DNA of 64,000 nt. It comes from CBDDKZ01 sp965230415 (GTDB taxonomy: Bacteria > Bacteroidota > Bacteroidia > Cytophagales > JAAEPT01). This document shows positions 9,230-16,912 of the stretch, in pieces (position 1 is the stretch's first letter; each line of letters opens with the position of its first letter). The stretch is from positions 5,518,001 through 5,582,000 of the forward strand of contig CBDDKZ010000005.1 in NCBI GenBank assembly GCA_965230415.1, read 5' to 3'. Position numbers and translations under genes: made by a program. The notes under the pieces are model-generated. The model saw only the letters and a program-made list of their open reading frames with translations, was not told the DNA's origin and did not search any database.

Positions 9230-10636
9230 TTAGTTTTTATCCATCCTCACAATTTTAGGCATGAAGGTGCCCAGCACTTCCACTAAGTCATTTTGACATT
9301 GCATTACTTCATCGATATCCTTGTAGGCTATGGGAGCCTCGTCAGTCCCTCCCCCTATCAGGGTAACCCCGTTTCTACTCAGTATTTTCTTCATTTCACT
9401 TCCCGATATAGACTCCCGGGCCGCCTTTCTCGACATCTTCCGTCCGGCGCCGTGTGAGGCACTATTTAGCGCAGCGGCATTCCCTTTACCTTTTACAATG
9501 TAACCAGGAGCCGTCATGGACCCCGGTATGATTCCCAGCTCACCTTTAGCGGCCGGAGTAGCTCCTTTGCGATGCACAATCAGCTCGGCACTATCGATCT
9601 GTACTTCCTTCCAGGCAAAGTTGTGGTGGTTCTCGATATTGGCCACTGCTTTAATACCCAGGTATTTGCTCAGGTGGTAGTGAATCTGGTCGTGACAGGC
9701 CTTCGCATAATCTCCTGCCAGGTTCATCGACAGCCAATATTCCTGTCCCGCTTCGGTGGACAAGTCCAGCCAGGCCAAGTGATGTGCACTGCGTGGCAAC
9801 AGGCACTGTTCCATGGCTATTTCCATATAGTTTTTGGCAATAGTGGCGCCAAATCCGCGCGACCCCGAATGTGAGAGCAAGCCTACATAATCACCGGACT
9901 CCAGTCCAAATTCATTGTCTTCACCCAAATTCACTAAGCCAAACTCCACGAAGTGATTGCCCGAACCCGAGGTCCCCAGTTGTTTGACCGCTTTTCCATG
10001 CAGTTGTTTAAGCAGCGGCGTTAATGAAAATGCACTTCTGTCCAGTACCTCATGCTCTTGTGGAATATTCAATTCGCCTCCGGTACCAAAATTGGTACGT
10101 TCTTTCAAAGCCGTTTTAAATTTATAAGCATGTTTTTGCAGGTACCTGCTGTCGAGATCGTAAATGCTCAGACTCATTCTACAGCCGATATCCAATCCGA
10201 CACCATAAGGAATTACGCTATTTTCAGTAGCCAGCACACCGCCAATAGGCAGGCCGTAACCCTGATGCGCATCGGGCATCATCGCCCCTTTTTTGGCCAC
10301 CGGCAGTCGCATCACCATTTCCATTTGCTGGTAGGCATTACTGGAAATGTGTTTTCTTCCGAAGACCTTAAAGTCACCGCTGCACTTCAGCAGCGGAATT
10401 TCCGCTTTTGGCTTCAGCTGCCTATCGGGTTGAAATTCCCGGGCCAAAACACCCCAAATTTCATCTTCCAGGTAGTTTTGATAGTGTTCTTTTACATTTG
10501 TTAATACGTTGAGTTGCTCCTCTTTGGAAGCGTGTTTATAATTTTTGGAAATAATTGCTAAGGCGAGGCTAATCGCCTTATTATTAGAATAATCTATTTG
10601 TTTGAGGTCTTTTCCTCTTAATTTAATCTTGCCCAT
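9230..10636 (-). CDS. rtcB: RNA-splicing ligase RtcB (RtcB2 type, paired with PrfH)
   Basis: A 468-residue Mn/GTP-dependent RNA ligase joining 2',3'-cyclic phosphate or 3'-phosphate ends to 5'-OH ends. Visible motifs include VGLDIGCRMS (metal ligands Asp and Cys), LGTSGSGNHFVEFG, LLSHSGSRGFG, NHHNFAWKE, PGSMTAPGYIV and the SHGAGRKMSRKAA block with the His that becomes guanylylated. It is the first gene of the rtcB-prfH operon. The upstream sequence carries a promoter, a 15-codon leader ORF with strong Shine-Dalgarno and an intrinsic terminator, so expression is probably controlled by attenuation. The natural substrate here is inferred from the partner gene to be cleaved rRNA. Confidence 0.95.
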   Translation of the reverse strand: MGKIKLRGKDLKQIDYSNNKAISLALAIISKNYKHASKEEQLNVLTNVKEHYQNYLEDEIWGVLAREFQPDRQLKPKAEIPLLKCSGDFKVFGRKHISSNAYQQMEMVMRLPVAKKGAMMPDAHQGYGLPIGGVLATENSVIPYGVGLDIGCRMSLSIYDLDSRYLQKHAYKFKTALKERTNFGTGGELNIPQEHEVLDRSAFSLTPLLKQLHGKAVKQLGTSGSGNHFVEFGLVNLGEDNEFGLESGDYVGLLSHSGSRGFGATIAKNYMEIAMEQCLLPRSAHHLAWLDLSTEAGQEYWLSMNLAGDYAKACHDQIHYHLSKYLGIKAVANIENHHNFAWKEVQIDSAELIVHRKGATPAAKGELGIIPGSMTAPGYIVKGKGNAAALNSASHGAGRKMSRKAARESISGSEMKKILSRNGVTLIGGGTDEAPIAYKDIDEVMQCQNDLVEVLGTFMPKIVRMDKN

Positions 10637-10712
10637 AAAGCATTAAGGTATTGTATGAACAGTAGAAACTGTTCGTTTCACTAATTGGAATACGGACCGG
10701 AAAAATGAGCAT

Positions 10713-10743
10713 AAAAAAAGTCCTGATGTTTACACATCAGGAC
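10713..10743 (-). terminator. Intrinsic terminator/attenuator between leader ORF and rtcB
   Basis: A perfect 10-bp stem (GTCCTGATGT / ACATCAGGAC) with a 4-nt loop is followed on the minus strand by seven T residues. It lies after the leader ORF stop and about 75 bp before the rtcB start, so transcription must pass it to express rtcB-prfH. Confidence 0.8.
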
Positions 10744-10773
10744 CGGATACAATTCAGGCTGGTAAACGTGTTG

Positions 10774-10821
10774 TTACCTGTTTCCGGTCATTTGCTCGAT
10801 ATGATTATTCTGCACTAACAT
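10774..10821 (-). CDS. 15-residue leader peptide upstream of rtcB-prfH
   Basis: A 16-codon ORF encodes MLVQNNHIEQMTGNR. It is preceded by AAAGGAGG at 10,828-10,835 with 6-nt spacing, an unusually strong Shine-Dalgarno for Bacteroidota, which seldom depend on one. The ORF sits ~30 nt after the predicted transcription start and ~30 nt before a strong terminator hairpin, the classical attenuator order. It has no run of one amino acid, so an amino-acid-starvation sensor is unlikely. Because the operon repairs and rescues ribosomes, a sensor of ribosome state is the natural guess. The arrangement is seen directly; the mechanism is inferred. Confidence 0.65.
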   Translation of the reverse strand: MLVQNNHIEQMTGNR

Positions 10822-10855
10822 AAGTGGCCTCCTTTCAGATTAAGGATTGAGATTA

Positions 10856-10888
10856 CAAATATACAATTAAAAATACGGAATCTCCAAA
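10856..10888 (-). promoter_or_regulatory. Bacteroidota-type promoter for leader-rtcB-prfH
   Basis: On the minus strand TTTG (10,888-10,885) is followed after 21 bp by TATATTTG (10,863-10,856). This matches the Bacteroidota -33/-7 consensus (TTTG and TAnnTTTG). Transcription would start near 10,850, just before the leader ORF. Confidence 0.6.
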
Positions 10889-10946
10889 CTTTTTTAGAAG
10901 CTAAGAATATCCATTACTGAAGGACCATAAATGATGTACGATCATA

Positions 10947-10975
10947 CCGCGATGAAGCATTCAACTTCATCGCGG
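10947..10975. terminator. Hairpin downstream of the 11001-11795 gene
   Basis: A perfect 11-bp stem (CCGCGATGAAG / CTTCATCGCGG) with a 7-nt loop lies 25 bp after the stop of the minus-strand lipoprotein gene. The CTCTTTT tail is on the plus-strand side, so efficiency on the minus strand is uncertain. Confidence 0.5.
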
Positions 10976-11000
10976 CTCTTTTCATGAACGCTCTTTTGAC

Positions 11001-11795
11001 TTATATTGCCTGGCCGATTATAAAATTGAGGGATTTCAAAGATGCATCGCGCTTTGGGAATAATTTTAACATTCTGGGATCTTCAGCCATTTGTTTCATG
11101 CCATCTGGTGTATCGAAATAAAACAAGTGAACTTCATCGGGCCTGGTAAAATCTCCTTTTACATCCGCGACGTTGAAGAAACGTTCGAAATGCGCCCCAA
11201 ATTCGGGTATTATTTCACAAGCTTCCTTGTGATATTCATCAAATTGGTCCTTCATTCCCTCATTATAGTTTAGTAATGCCATACCAAAGGTTTTTTCTTT
11301 ATTCCCCACTTCCCTTTTGAATTCAAAATCAGCAGGTTCACAGATCATAAAAACCAATTTCCTTACCGCCTTATCACGTAAGGTTTTAACAAGCCCCAGG
11401 TATTCCGGGTCTTCATTCATATGCGTCATTCCTTCAGGAGTATCGAATGACGCCACATGTATCTCATCTGGCAGTTCCATAGTTCCCTGAGCAAGCTTCA
11501 CTGGTTTTATTATACGCTCAATTTGAGCGCCATGCTTCTTTACAATTGGACCGGCCTTTTGTTTGTACTCCTCAAAAACGGTTTCCATTCCATCGTTCAA
11601 ATATATTAATACCGTGACATACATCTTACTATCATCTTTTGCATCAACCTGAACTTCATTTGCTTTTACGCTACTACTGTCACCTCCCTCGGTGGAAGTG
11701 CATGACAAGCTCAATAGAGTAGTCATGAGCAAGGTAAATACCAGTAAAGGGTGCTTTTTATTAAACCTGATTTTTATTTTTTCTTCTTTGTCCAT
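11001..11795 (-). CDS. Lipoprotein with two tandem DUF1330-like dimeric alpha-beta-barrel domains
   Basis: A 264-residue protein. A basic N-terminus and hydrophobic segment end in LLSLSC, a lipobox (Cys near residue 32). Two repeats follow: MYVTVLIYLNDGMETVFEEYK ... DEIHVASFDTPEGMTHMNEDPEY and FGMALLNYNEGMKDQFDEYH ... DEVHLFYFDTPDGMKQMAEDPRM. This internal duplication fits the ferredoxin-like fold of DUF1330 and related stress-response barrels. Chemical role unknown. It follows the SRPBCC and AraC genes on the same strand with short gaps (36 and 62 bp), suggesting one operon. Confidence 0.65.
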   Translation of the reverse strand: MDKEEKIKIRFNKKHPLLVFTLLMTTLLSLSCTSTEGGDSSSVKANEVQVDAKDDSKMYVTVLIYLNDGMETVFEEYKQKAGPIVKKHGAQIERIIKPVKLAQGTMELPDEIHVASFDTPEGMTHMNEDPEYLGLVKTLRDKAVRKLVFMICEPADFEFKREVGNKEKTFGMALLNYNEGMKDQFDEYHKEACEIIPEFGAHFERFFNVADVKGDFTRPDEVHLFYFDTPDGMKQMAEDPRMLKLFPKRDASLKSLNFIIGQAI

Positions 11796-11831
11796 TTTCT
11801 TAAACTCTTTGTCTATCTTTTTGTATGTGTA

Positions 11832-12257
11832 TTATTTTTTTGCGTTAATAAACTGCTCCATTTCTTTGAGGCCCATGCGCCACAAATTACGGAAGGACTC
11901 CTTCCCTGGCTCTGCATTTTCGGCGGTAGCCTCAAAGCTGGCCGACCATTCTACAATCGTCGTTCCTTGCTCCCCTTCCAGCACTTTCATGGTCTCTACA
12001 ATATTTGTTACCGGAAGCATATCTTGTTGCGGAATGGCAAAACGAAAGGTTCTGGTTTCATGATTGAGCTCTAAAATTTCTTCTTCAAAGTGTACGCCTT
12101 CGTTGGTTTCACAAAAGCGTTTACCATCTTTTAGGACACATGTTTTTATGAGAGAAGCAAACCATTTATCTACTCCATCAACGGCCCCAATAACCTGCCA
12201 TACTTCATCGGGGCTTGCATTTAAAGTCTGGGTGATTTTTTCTTCTATTGTTTTCAT
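11832..12257 (-). CDS. SRPBCC (START-like) ligand-binding family protein
   Basis: A 141-residue cytoplasmic protein. It shows the usual start (ITQTLNASPDEVWQVIGAVDGVDKWFASLI), the middle FEEEILELNHETRTFRFAIP and the end TTIVEWSASFEAT followed by a C-terminal helix, typical of polyketide-cyclase/dehydrase-like SRPBCC proteins that bind a hydrophobic ligand in a deep pocket. It lies between an AraC regulator gene and a lipoprotein gene on the same strand. The ligand is unknown. Confidence 0.75.
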   Translation of the reverse strand: MKTIEEKITQTLNASPDEVWQVIGAVDGVDKWFASLIKTCVLKDGKRFCETNEGVHFEEEILELNHETRTFRFAIPQQDMLPVTNIVETMKVLEGEQGTTIVEWSASFEATAENAEPGKESFRNLWRMGLKEMEQFINAKK

Positions 12258-12319
12258 AACATCATTTGTTTTAGTTATGAAACAAAGGTCCGGAAAAGCG
12301 CCGCCGGTTTATTTCATGA

Positions 12320-13204
12320 TCAGTTCAAGGATTTGCTTTTTTGGTTCAGCCTGTACTCGGTAGGTGATAAATGGTGCTTTTGCTTGAAGGTTCTGGAAAA
12401 ATGCGACACATTGGCAAAACCACATTCATAGGCAATTTCAGTGGCTCTCATATCGGTAGAGCGCAAATATTCTTCTGCTTTGGCTAGTTTTTTGTTTCGA
12501 ATGTAGGTAGCGGGTGAAGCCTGGTACACCTTCTCGAACTCACGTTTAAAGGTGGACAGACTCATACCTACCAAGAGCGCCAAACGTTCTATGGTAATAG
12601 TGTGGTATAAATGTGCTTCTACCACTTCCCTGAATGTATAAGTAAGCGGGTTAAACAAATTGGACAAAATCCTGCGTATTTGTGGTGCATTCCTGGTTTT
12701 ATTCAGCAAAAGAATAATCTCTTTGAGTTTTAGAATGAGTATTTCTTCATCTGCCAGCTGGGGGTTCTCGAAGTAAAAAAGAATGCTGTCGATGTATTTT
12801 TTAATTAACACATCCCCTTTAATAGTGCTCATGGTCACATCGCTGGGACCAGCTGATTTCAGGAATTCCGGCAACTCATTTTCATATATTTTTTGCAATA
12901 CTTCAGGGTAGAAATGCACTGCCACTGCCTGGTATTTTTGAGACTGTTCCGTGGAAAGCATCTCCGAAAGGTAATTACCACACCTCATGAGCAGCGACTC
13001 TTCGGCTTGAATCTGTAGCTCACCTTGCTCTGAGATAGAATTGTAAGCACCTTCCATCACATACAAAAAACAGGCTTCGTTGAGCATGGGATTGGGCTTA
13101 TGGTATGGAGGCACCAACACGATGGTCTCAAATAGCATCTTACCAAATAAATCGATCCTGTCGTGGCTTAATATCATAGTGCTTTTTTCACAAAAATAAT
13201 GCAC
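12320..13204 (-). CDS. AraC-family transcriptional regulator
   Basis: A 294-residue protein. Its C-terminal ~100 residues form the double helix-turn-helix of the AraC family (TIERLALLVGMSLSTFKREFEKVYQASPATYIRNKKL, then MRATEIAYECGFANVSHFSRTFKQKHHLSPTEYR). The N-terminal ~170 residues form an unassigned sensing domain. The start may be Met10 rather than Met1. It is probably the regulator of the two genes that follow on the same strand. Effector unknown. Confidence 0.88.
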   Translation of the reverse strand: MHYFCEKSTMILSHDRIDLFGKMLFETIVLVPPYHKPNPMLNEACFLYVMEGAYNSISEQGELQIQAEESLLMRCGNYLSEMLSTEQSQKYQAVAVHFYPEVLQKIYENELPEFLKSAGPSDVTMSTIKGDVLIKKYIDSILFYFENPQLADEEILILKLKEIILLLNKTRNAPQIRRILSNLFNPLTYTFREVVEAHLYHTITIERLALLVGMSLSTFKREFEKVYQASPATYIRNKKLAKAEEYLRSTDMRATEIAYECGFANVSHFSRTFKQKHHLSPTEYRLNQKSKSLN

Positions 13205-13337
13205 TTTTCTTATTATGCCTTTCTTATTTGGACCAAAAACCCGGCAATTTGGTTCACGGTAATTACTTAGCTTGGATTATACCACAATAGTCAACTTTAC
13301 TTAAAAGATCCGAACAACAACCCATTCTTGGCAGCAC

Positions 13338-14843
13338 TTATTTTTCCAGGTAAATCAACTGATTGACCAAGCCGGTTTTCAAGTGGTAAATACCATTTGA
13401 CATCTCTGTCATTTCAATGGAGCTACCCCTACCAGTTTTAAGCAGTTGCCCGGTCAGGTTGTATAAGGCCCAGTCTGTTTCCCTGCTTAAGTGCAATATT
13501 TTATTACAGGGATTAGGGTAAAAATTAATGCCCTGCCTGTTTTGATAATCAGCCACCCCCACCTGCACATCAAGCGATGCTTCAAATTCTATCAACTGAG
13601 TTTCCAAAATCTTGTTGCAAACTATGTGAAGTGTATGGTCGGGAGCCGGCGCTGCTATTAAAAAGAGGCGGCTCTCACCGGGCGGCAGTCCTTTCAGGCT
13701 CGTAGTAGACCTCACGTTATCCAATGCTGGAAAAGCATCGTAATAAATCGGGGCAAGGCCCGTATTCGCGATCTCAACCTGAGTTTCAACACCATTACTT
13801 CTGTAGGCAAGCACTTTAAACTTGTAGCCCATTGATCTGGCTGCCTCTTCAATGCGACCGGCCGATTGATACTTAAGCTGATCATTTCCTATGATGTAAC
13901 TTAAGTGATACTGCGCTGCAAAGGTCTCAAAAGAGCGGCCATGCGGACCATCGGGCACGTCCAACACATGTTGCTGGTCATAAGCGGTGTAGTAACTGAA
14001 CTCACCGCCGGCAATATTAGTCTCAAATCTATCATCACCAAAAAACAACCATGACGATCTGTTGTATTCGTTATCAGAAGCAGAATGATTTTCGTGCATC
14101 ATGGAGTCGTCGAACAGGCCAAAATTCAAGGCCTTTAAAGCTTCGTTTAAAGCAAAGGGCCCCACTTGTGTATTGGCAGCGTCGATGGAAATGCTCCAGG
14201 GTGTTTGCTCAAAAAGCTGATCCACATGACTCAAAAAAGTTTCCTGAAATGCCTGATCGGGGAAGGTCTGCCCCAGCTCAAACGGTCCATCGTACAAGTG
14301 ATATTCGGCATAAGAGCCAAAACCTACCTGCAGGAGCCCAAGTCTGGGGTCATTATCGTAGCGCAGTGCGAAAGCCTCAAAAAAATCGAGTGTAAAGGTT
14401 TTTAACGTTTCATTGGACCAGTCGGGAATGTAAGTAGCCACACCTTCCACCTCTTCAACCCGATCATTATAATCATTAAGGTCACGTATGTATTGCGGTA
14501 CAGAAGGTAGTGTTACGCCCGGATAAGTATAGCGGAAACGTAGCAGGCACTGCCGCTTATTCGCAGCTGCTTTTTCCAATAATTCATCTACCACAGACCA
14601 ATCGTAGCTATTTGCTGTCTGCACAACTTGTGCCGGGATTAAATAAGCGAATTCTAACTGAACAACATGCCCCAACTGCTGCAAATCTTGCTCGTTAGCG
14701 GACCAAAACACAATTCCGGTGGCAGGCTGTACGTGTGTGATGCTACTTAGAAGCGGATAATCAATAAAATCCTGACTATGGCCGGGGAATGCCTGTATTG
14801 ACAGCAGCAGGCTCAGAAAAGCGGAAATAAAGCGTGTTTTCAT
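13338..14843 (-). CDS. Secreted protein with DUF4832-like glycosidase-type domain and T9SS sorting signal
   Basis: A 501-residue protein with signal peptide (MKTRFISAFLSLLLSIQAFPGHSQ). The body resembles DUF4832/DUF4874 proteins: an N-terminal barrel segment (EFAYLIPAQVV..YDWSVVDELLEKAAANKRQCLLRFRYTYPG), a strand with DPRLGLLQVGFGSYAEYHLYDG, then an Ig-like part (VEIANTGLAPIYYDAFPAL). The last ~75 residues (NFYPNPCNKILHL..WALYNLTGQLLKTGRGSS..GIYHL) are a T9SS type-A domain. It may act on polysaccharide but no catalytic residue pair can be named from sequence alone. Confidence 0.6.
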   Translation of the reverse strand: MKTRFISAFLSLLLSIQAFPGHSQDFIDYPLLSSITHVQPATGIVFWSANEQDLQQLGHVVQLEFAYLIPAQVVQTANSYDWSVVDELLEKAAANKRQCLLRFRYTYPGVTLPSVPQYIRDLNDYNDRVEEVEGVATYIPDWSNETLKTFTLDFFEAFALRYDNDPRLGLLQVGFGSYAEYHLYDGPFELGQTFPDQAFQETFLSHVDQLFEQTPWSISIDAANTQVGPFALNEALKALNFGLFDDSMMHENHSASDNEYNRSSWLFFGDDRFETNIAGGEFSYYTAYDQQHVLDVPDGPHGRSFETFAAQYHLSYIIGNDQLKYQSAGRIEEAARSMGYKFKVLAYRSNGVETQVEIANTGLAPIYYDAFPALDNVRSTTSLKGLPPGESRLFLIAAPAPDHTLHIVCNKILETQLIEFEASLDVQVGVADYQNRQGINFYPNPCNKILHLSRETDWALYNLTGQLLKTGRGSSIEMTEMSNGIYHLKTGLVNQLIYLEK

Positions 14844-14948
14844 GTAGGTAGATTATGATAAAAAATAATCAACTTTTAGACTACGTACAACTTAACTATC
14901 AATTATTTAAGCACCTAACAACGCTTCAAAGGCAACAAATCAATGCTT

Positions 14949-16268
14949 TTAAGCTTTTTTTCTTCTGGAGCGAAAACCACGTTTGTTATTAGGCTTGTTG
15001 GCCTCACCTGATCCCGTTCTGTTCGAAGAGCGGCCACCTCCCTGGCCTTTTTTCTTTCTGTTGGCAAAAAACTCCTGCTTTTTACGTTGCTTTTCTTTTT
15101 CGAAGGCCTTCTTTTCTTCCGCGGTCATCGCTTTCTCGGTTTGCGGATGCGGGTTATCTTTTACCAGTTCGAGTCTGGTTTTAGTGAGCTTCTCGACCGC
15201 AATGACGTACGCATTTTCTTCCGGTTCACACAAAGAAATGGAAACACCTTCTTCCCCTGCTCTCCCACTTCTACCTATACGGTGCACATAGGTTTCAGGC
15301 TCATTGGGTATATCAAAGTTAATGACGTATTTCAGTTTCTTAATATCAATACCACGTGCGGCAATATCGGTAGCCACCAACACACGCACACTACCTTCCT
15401 TAAAGCCATTCAGTGCGCGCTGACGTTGGTTTTGATTTTTATCGCCATGAATAGCCGCCGCATCGACCTTGTTTTTAGTTAAATTTTTCACAATGCGATC
15501 CGCACCATGCTTGGTGCGGGAAAACACCAACACCTGATCGTTCGGGGTCACTTTATTCAAGATATGAAGCAAAAGCGCTCCTTTTTCCTTTTTATTGGTC
15601 TTATAGAGGTATTGTTTGATTGTTTCCGCGGTAGATGATACCGGTGCGACACTCACTTTCCTGGGCGCATTTAGTATCTTTTTCGACAGGCCTAAAATAT
15701 TATCGGGCATGGTAGCCGAAAAGAACAACGATTGTCTTTCTTCCGGTAAAAGAGGGATCAACTTTTTGATATCATGGATAAAGCCCATATCCAACATTCT
15801 GTCGGCTTCGTCCAGCACAAAAAAGCTAACAGCTCTCAGAGAAATGATATTCTGACCGATCAGGTCAAGCAACCTTCCCGGAGTGGCAATAAGTAAGTCG
15901 ACACCTTCTTTCAATCGCTTAACCTGAGGGCCTTGCGCAACACCTCCAAATATCACCGTACTTTTTATCGTAGTATACTTGGAATAAACAGCTACACTTT
16001 CTGCTATTTGCATCGCCAATTCTCGGGTAGGAGTCAATACCAGTGCCCGTATCTGACGCTTTCTACCGGAATCTTCACTTAAATATTGAATCACCGGAAT
16101 GGAAAACGCAGCCGTTTTACCCGTACCCGTCTGTGCCGTACCCAGCACATCGTGTCCGGCTAAAACCAAAGGAATGGCTTTCTCCTGAATGGAGGTAGGC
16201 GTCTCATAGTTTTCTTCGCTAAGAGCTTTTAGAATAGCAGGTTGTATATTTAAATCGCTAAATTTCAT
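14949..16268 (-). CDS. rhlE: DEAD-box RNA helicase RhlE
   Basis: A 439-residue ATP-dependent RNA helicase. Motifs in order: FSDLNIQPAILKAL (Q-motif region), AQTGTGKTAAF (Walker A), PTRELA, DEADRMLDMGF (motif II), SATMP (motif III), ATDIAARGIDI and YVHRIGRSGRAG (motifs V and VI). The tail from ~residue 385 is Lys/Arg/Gly-rich (KKGQGGGRSSNRTGSGEANKP, then RGFRSRRKKA) as in RhlE, where it binds RNA. Likely roles are ribosome assembly or RNA turnover. It is transcribed alone. Confidence 0.92.
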   Translation of the reverse strand: MKFSDLNIQPAILKALSEENYETPTSIQEKAIPLVLAGHDVLGTAQTGTGKTAAFSIPVIQYLSEDSGRKRQIRALVLTPTRELAMQIAESVAVYSKYTTIKSTVIFGGVAQGPQVKRLKEGVDLLIATPGRLLDLIGQNIISLRAVSFFVLDEADRMLDMGFIHDIKKLIPLLPEERQSLFFSATMPDNILGLSKKILNAPRKVSVAPVSSTAETIKQYLYKTNKKEKGALLLHILNKVTPNDQVLVFSRTKHGADRIVKNLTKNKVDAAAIHGDKNQNQRQRALNGFKEGSVRVLVATDIAARGIDIKKLKYVINFDIPNEPETYVHRIGRSGRAGEEGVSISLCEPEENAYVIAVEKLTKTRLELVKDNPHPQTEKAMTAEEKKAFEKEKQRKKQEFFANRKKKGQGGGRSSNRTGSGEANKPNNKRGFRSRRKKA

Positions 16269-16744
16269 TGTTAATTGGGTATTAATGTCGTCACTGTGGT
16301 GAACGTATTATTAACGCAAGCCACCAAAGATTGCAACATAGTATGCTTGTTTACTTTATAATAAGGAGCGAAAACTATGGGGATAAATCAAGTTGGAAAG
16401 CAGGACAAATATACGTGCTTGATTTCGATTTAAAAATTAAAAGGACTTTTCTTTACCTTGACCACTTCCTTTTTAATGCATTTTGTGTGGCAATTGTTAC
16501 TTAACAAATTCATAGGTAATCATTTAAGACACTACTTTTTTCCTTATTTCTTTGCTAGTACATGCCGAACTTACCCCAGGCTTTGATTGAAGACACGCGT
16601 TTCCGCTGCACTCAAACACGCGCCAGAGAGTTTACAAATCATCAAACAGTACCTAGCTCGAAGAGCGGGGGTTTTCTGTAATCGAGCGTACGCGCTCTAA
16701 CATAAAAGGTCGTTTAAGCATTCCAACACTACTTGTGTTATAAA
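16269..16744. other. Intergenic region, no gene seen
   Basis: About 475 bp between rhlE and an IS remnant. A GC-rich inverted stretch around 16,662-16,702 (GAGCG...CGCTCT) may form a hairpin. No coding or RNA gene was recognised. Confidence 0.35.
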
Positions 16745-16839
16745 TTTGGAAGGTAAATTTTCTTCTGCCTGCTCTAACAGTCAATTCAATCAGTTCATAG
16801 TTGAACTTTCTGTCCTATTTTTTTGGGGGAGGATGATCA
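16745..16839 (-). mobile_element. Degenerate end of an IS3-family element
   Basis: These ~95 bp align with the 5' end of the intact IS3 elements in this window. They hold a degenerate start of orfA (TTTTCTTCTGCC..TAACAGTCAATTCAATCA) and the terminal sequence CTGTCCTATTTTTTTGGGGG followed by GATGATCA. The remaining transposase is absent. It is a remnant of a related but not identical element. Confidence 0.6.
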
Positions 16840-16912
16840 TTATACACAAATTTATTTATTAAAAGTGAGCTGAATGAAGGTAGTATACGCAATTATATCT
16901 TAATTTTGAAAA

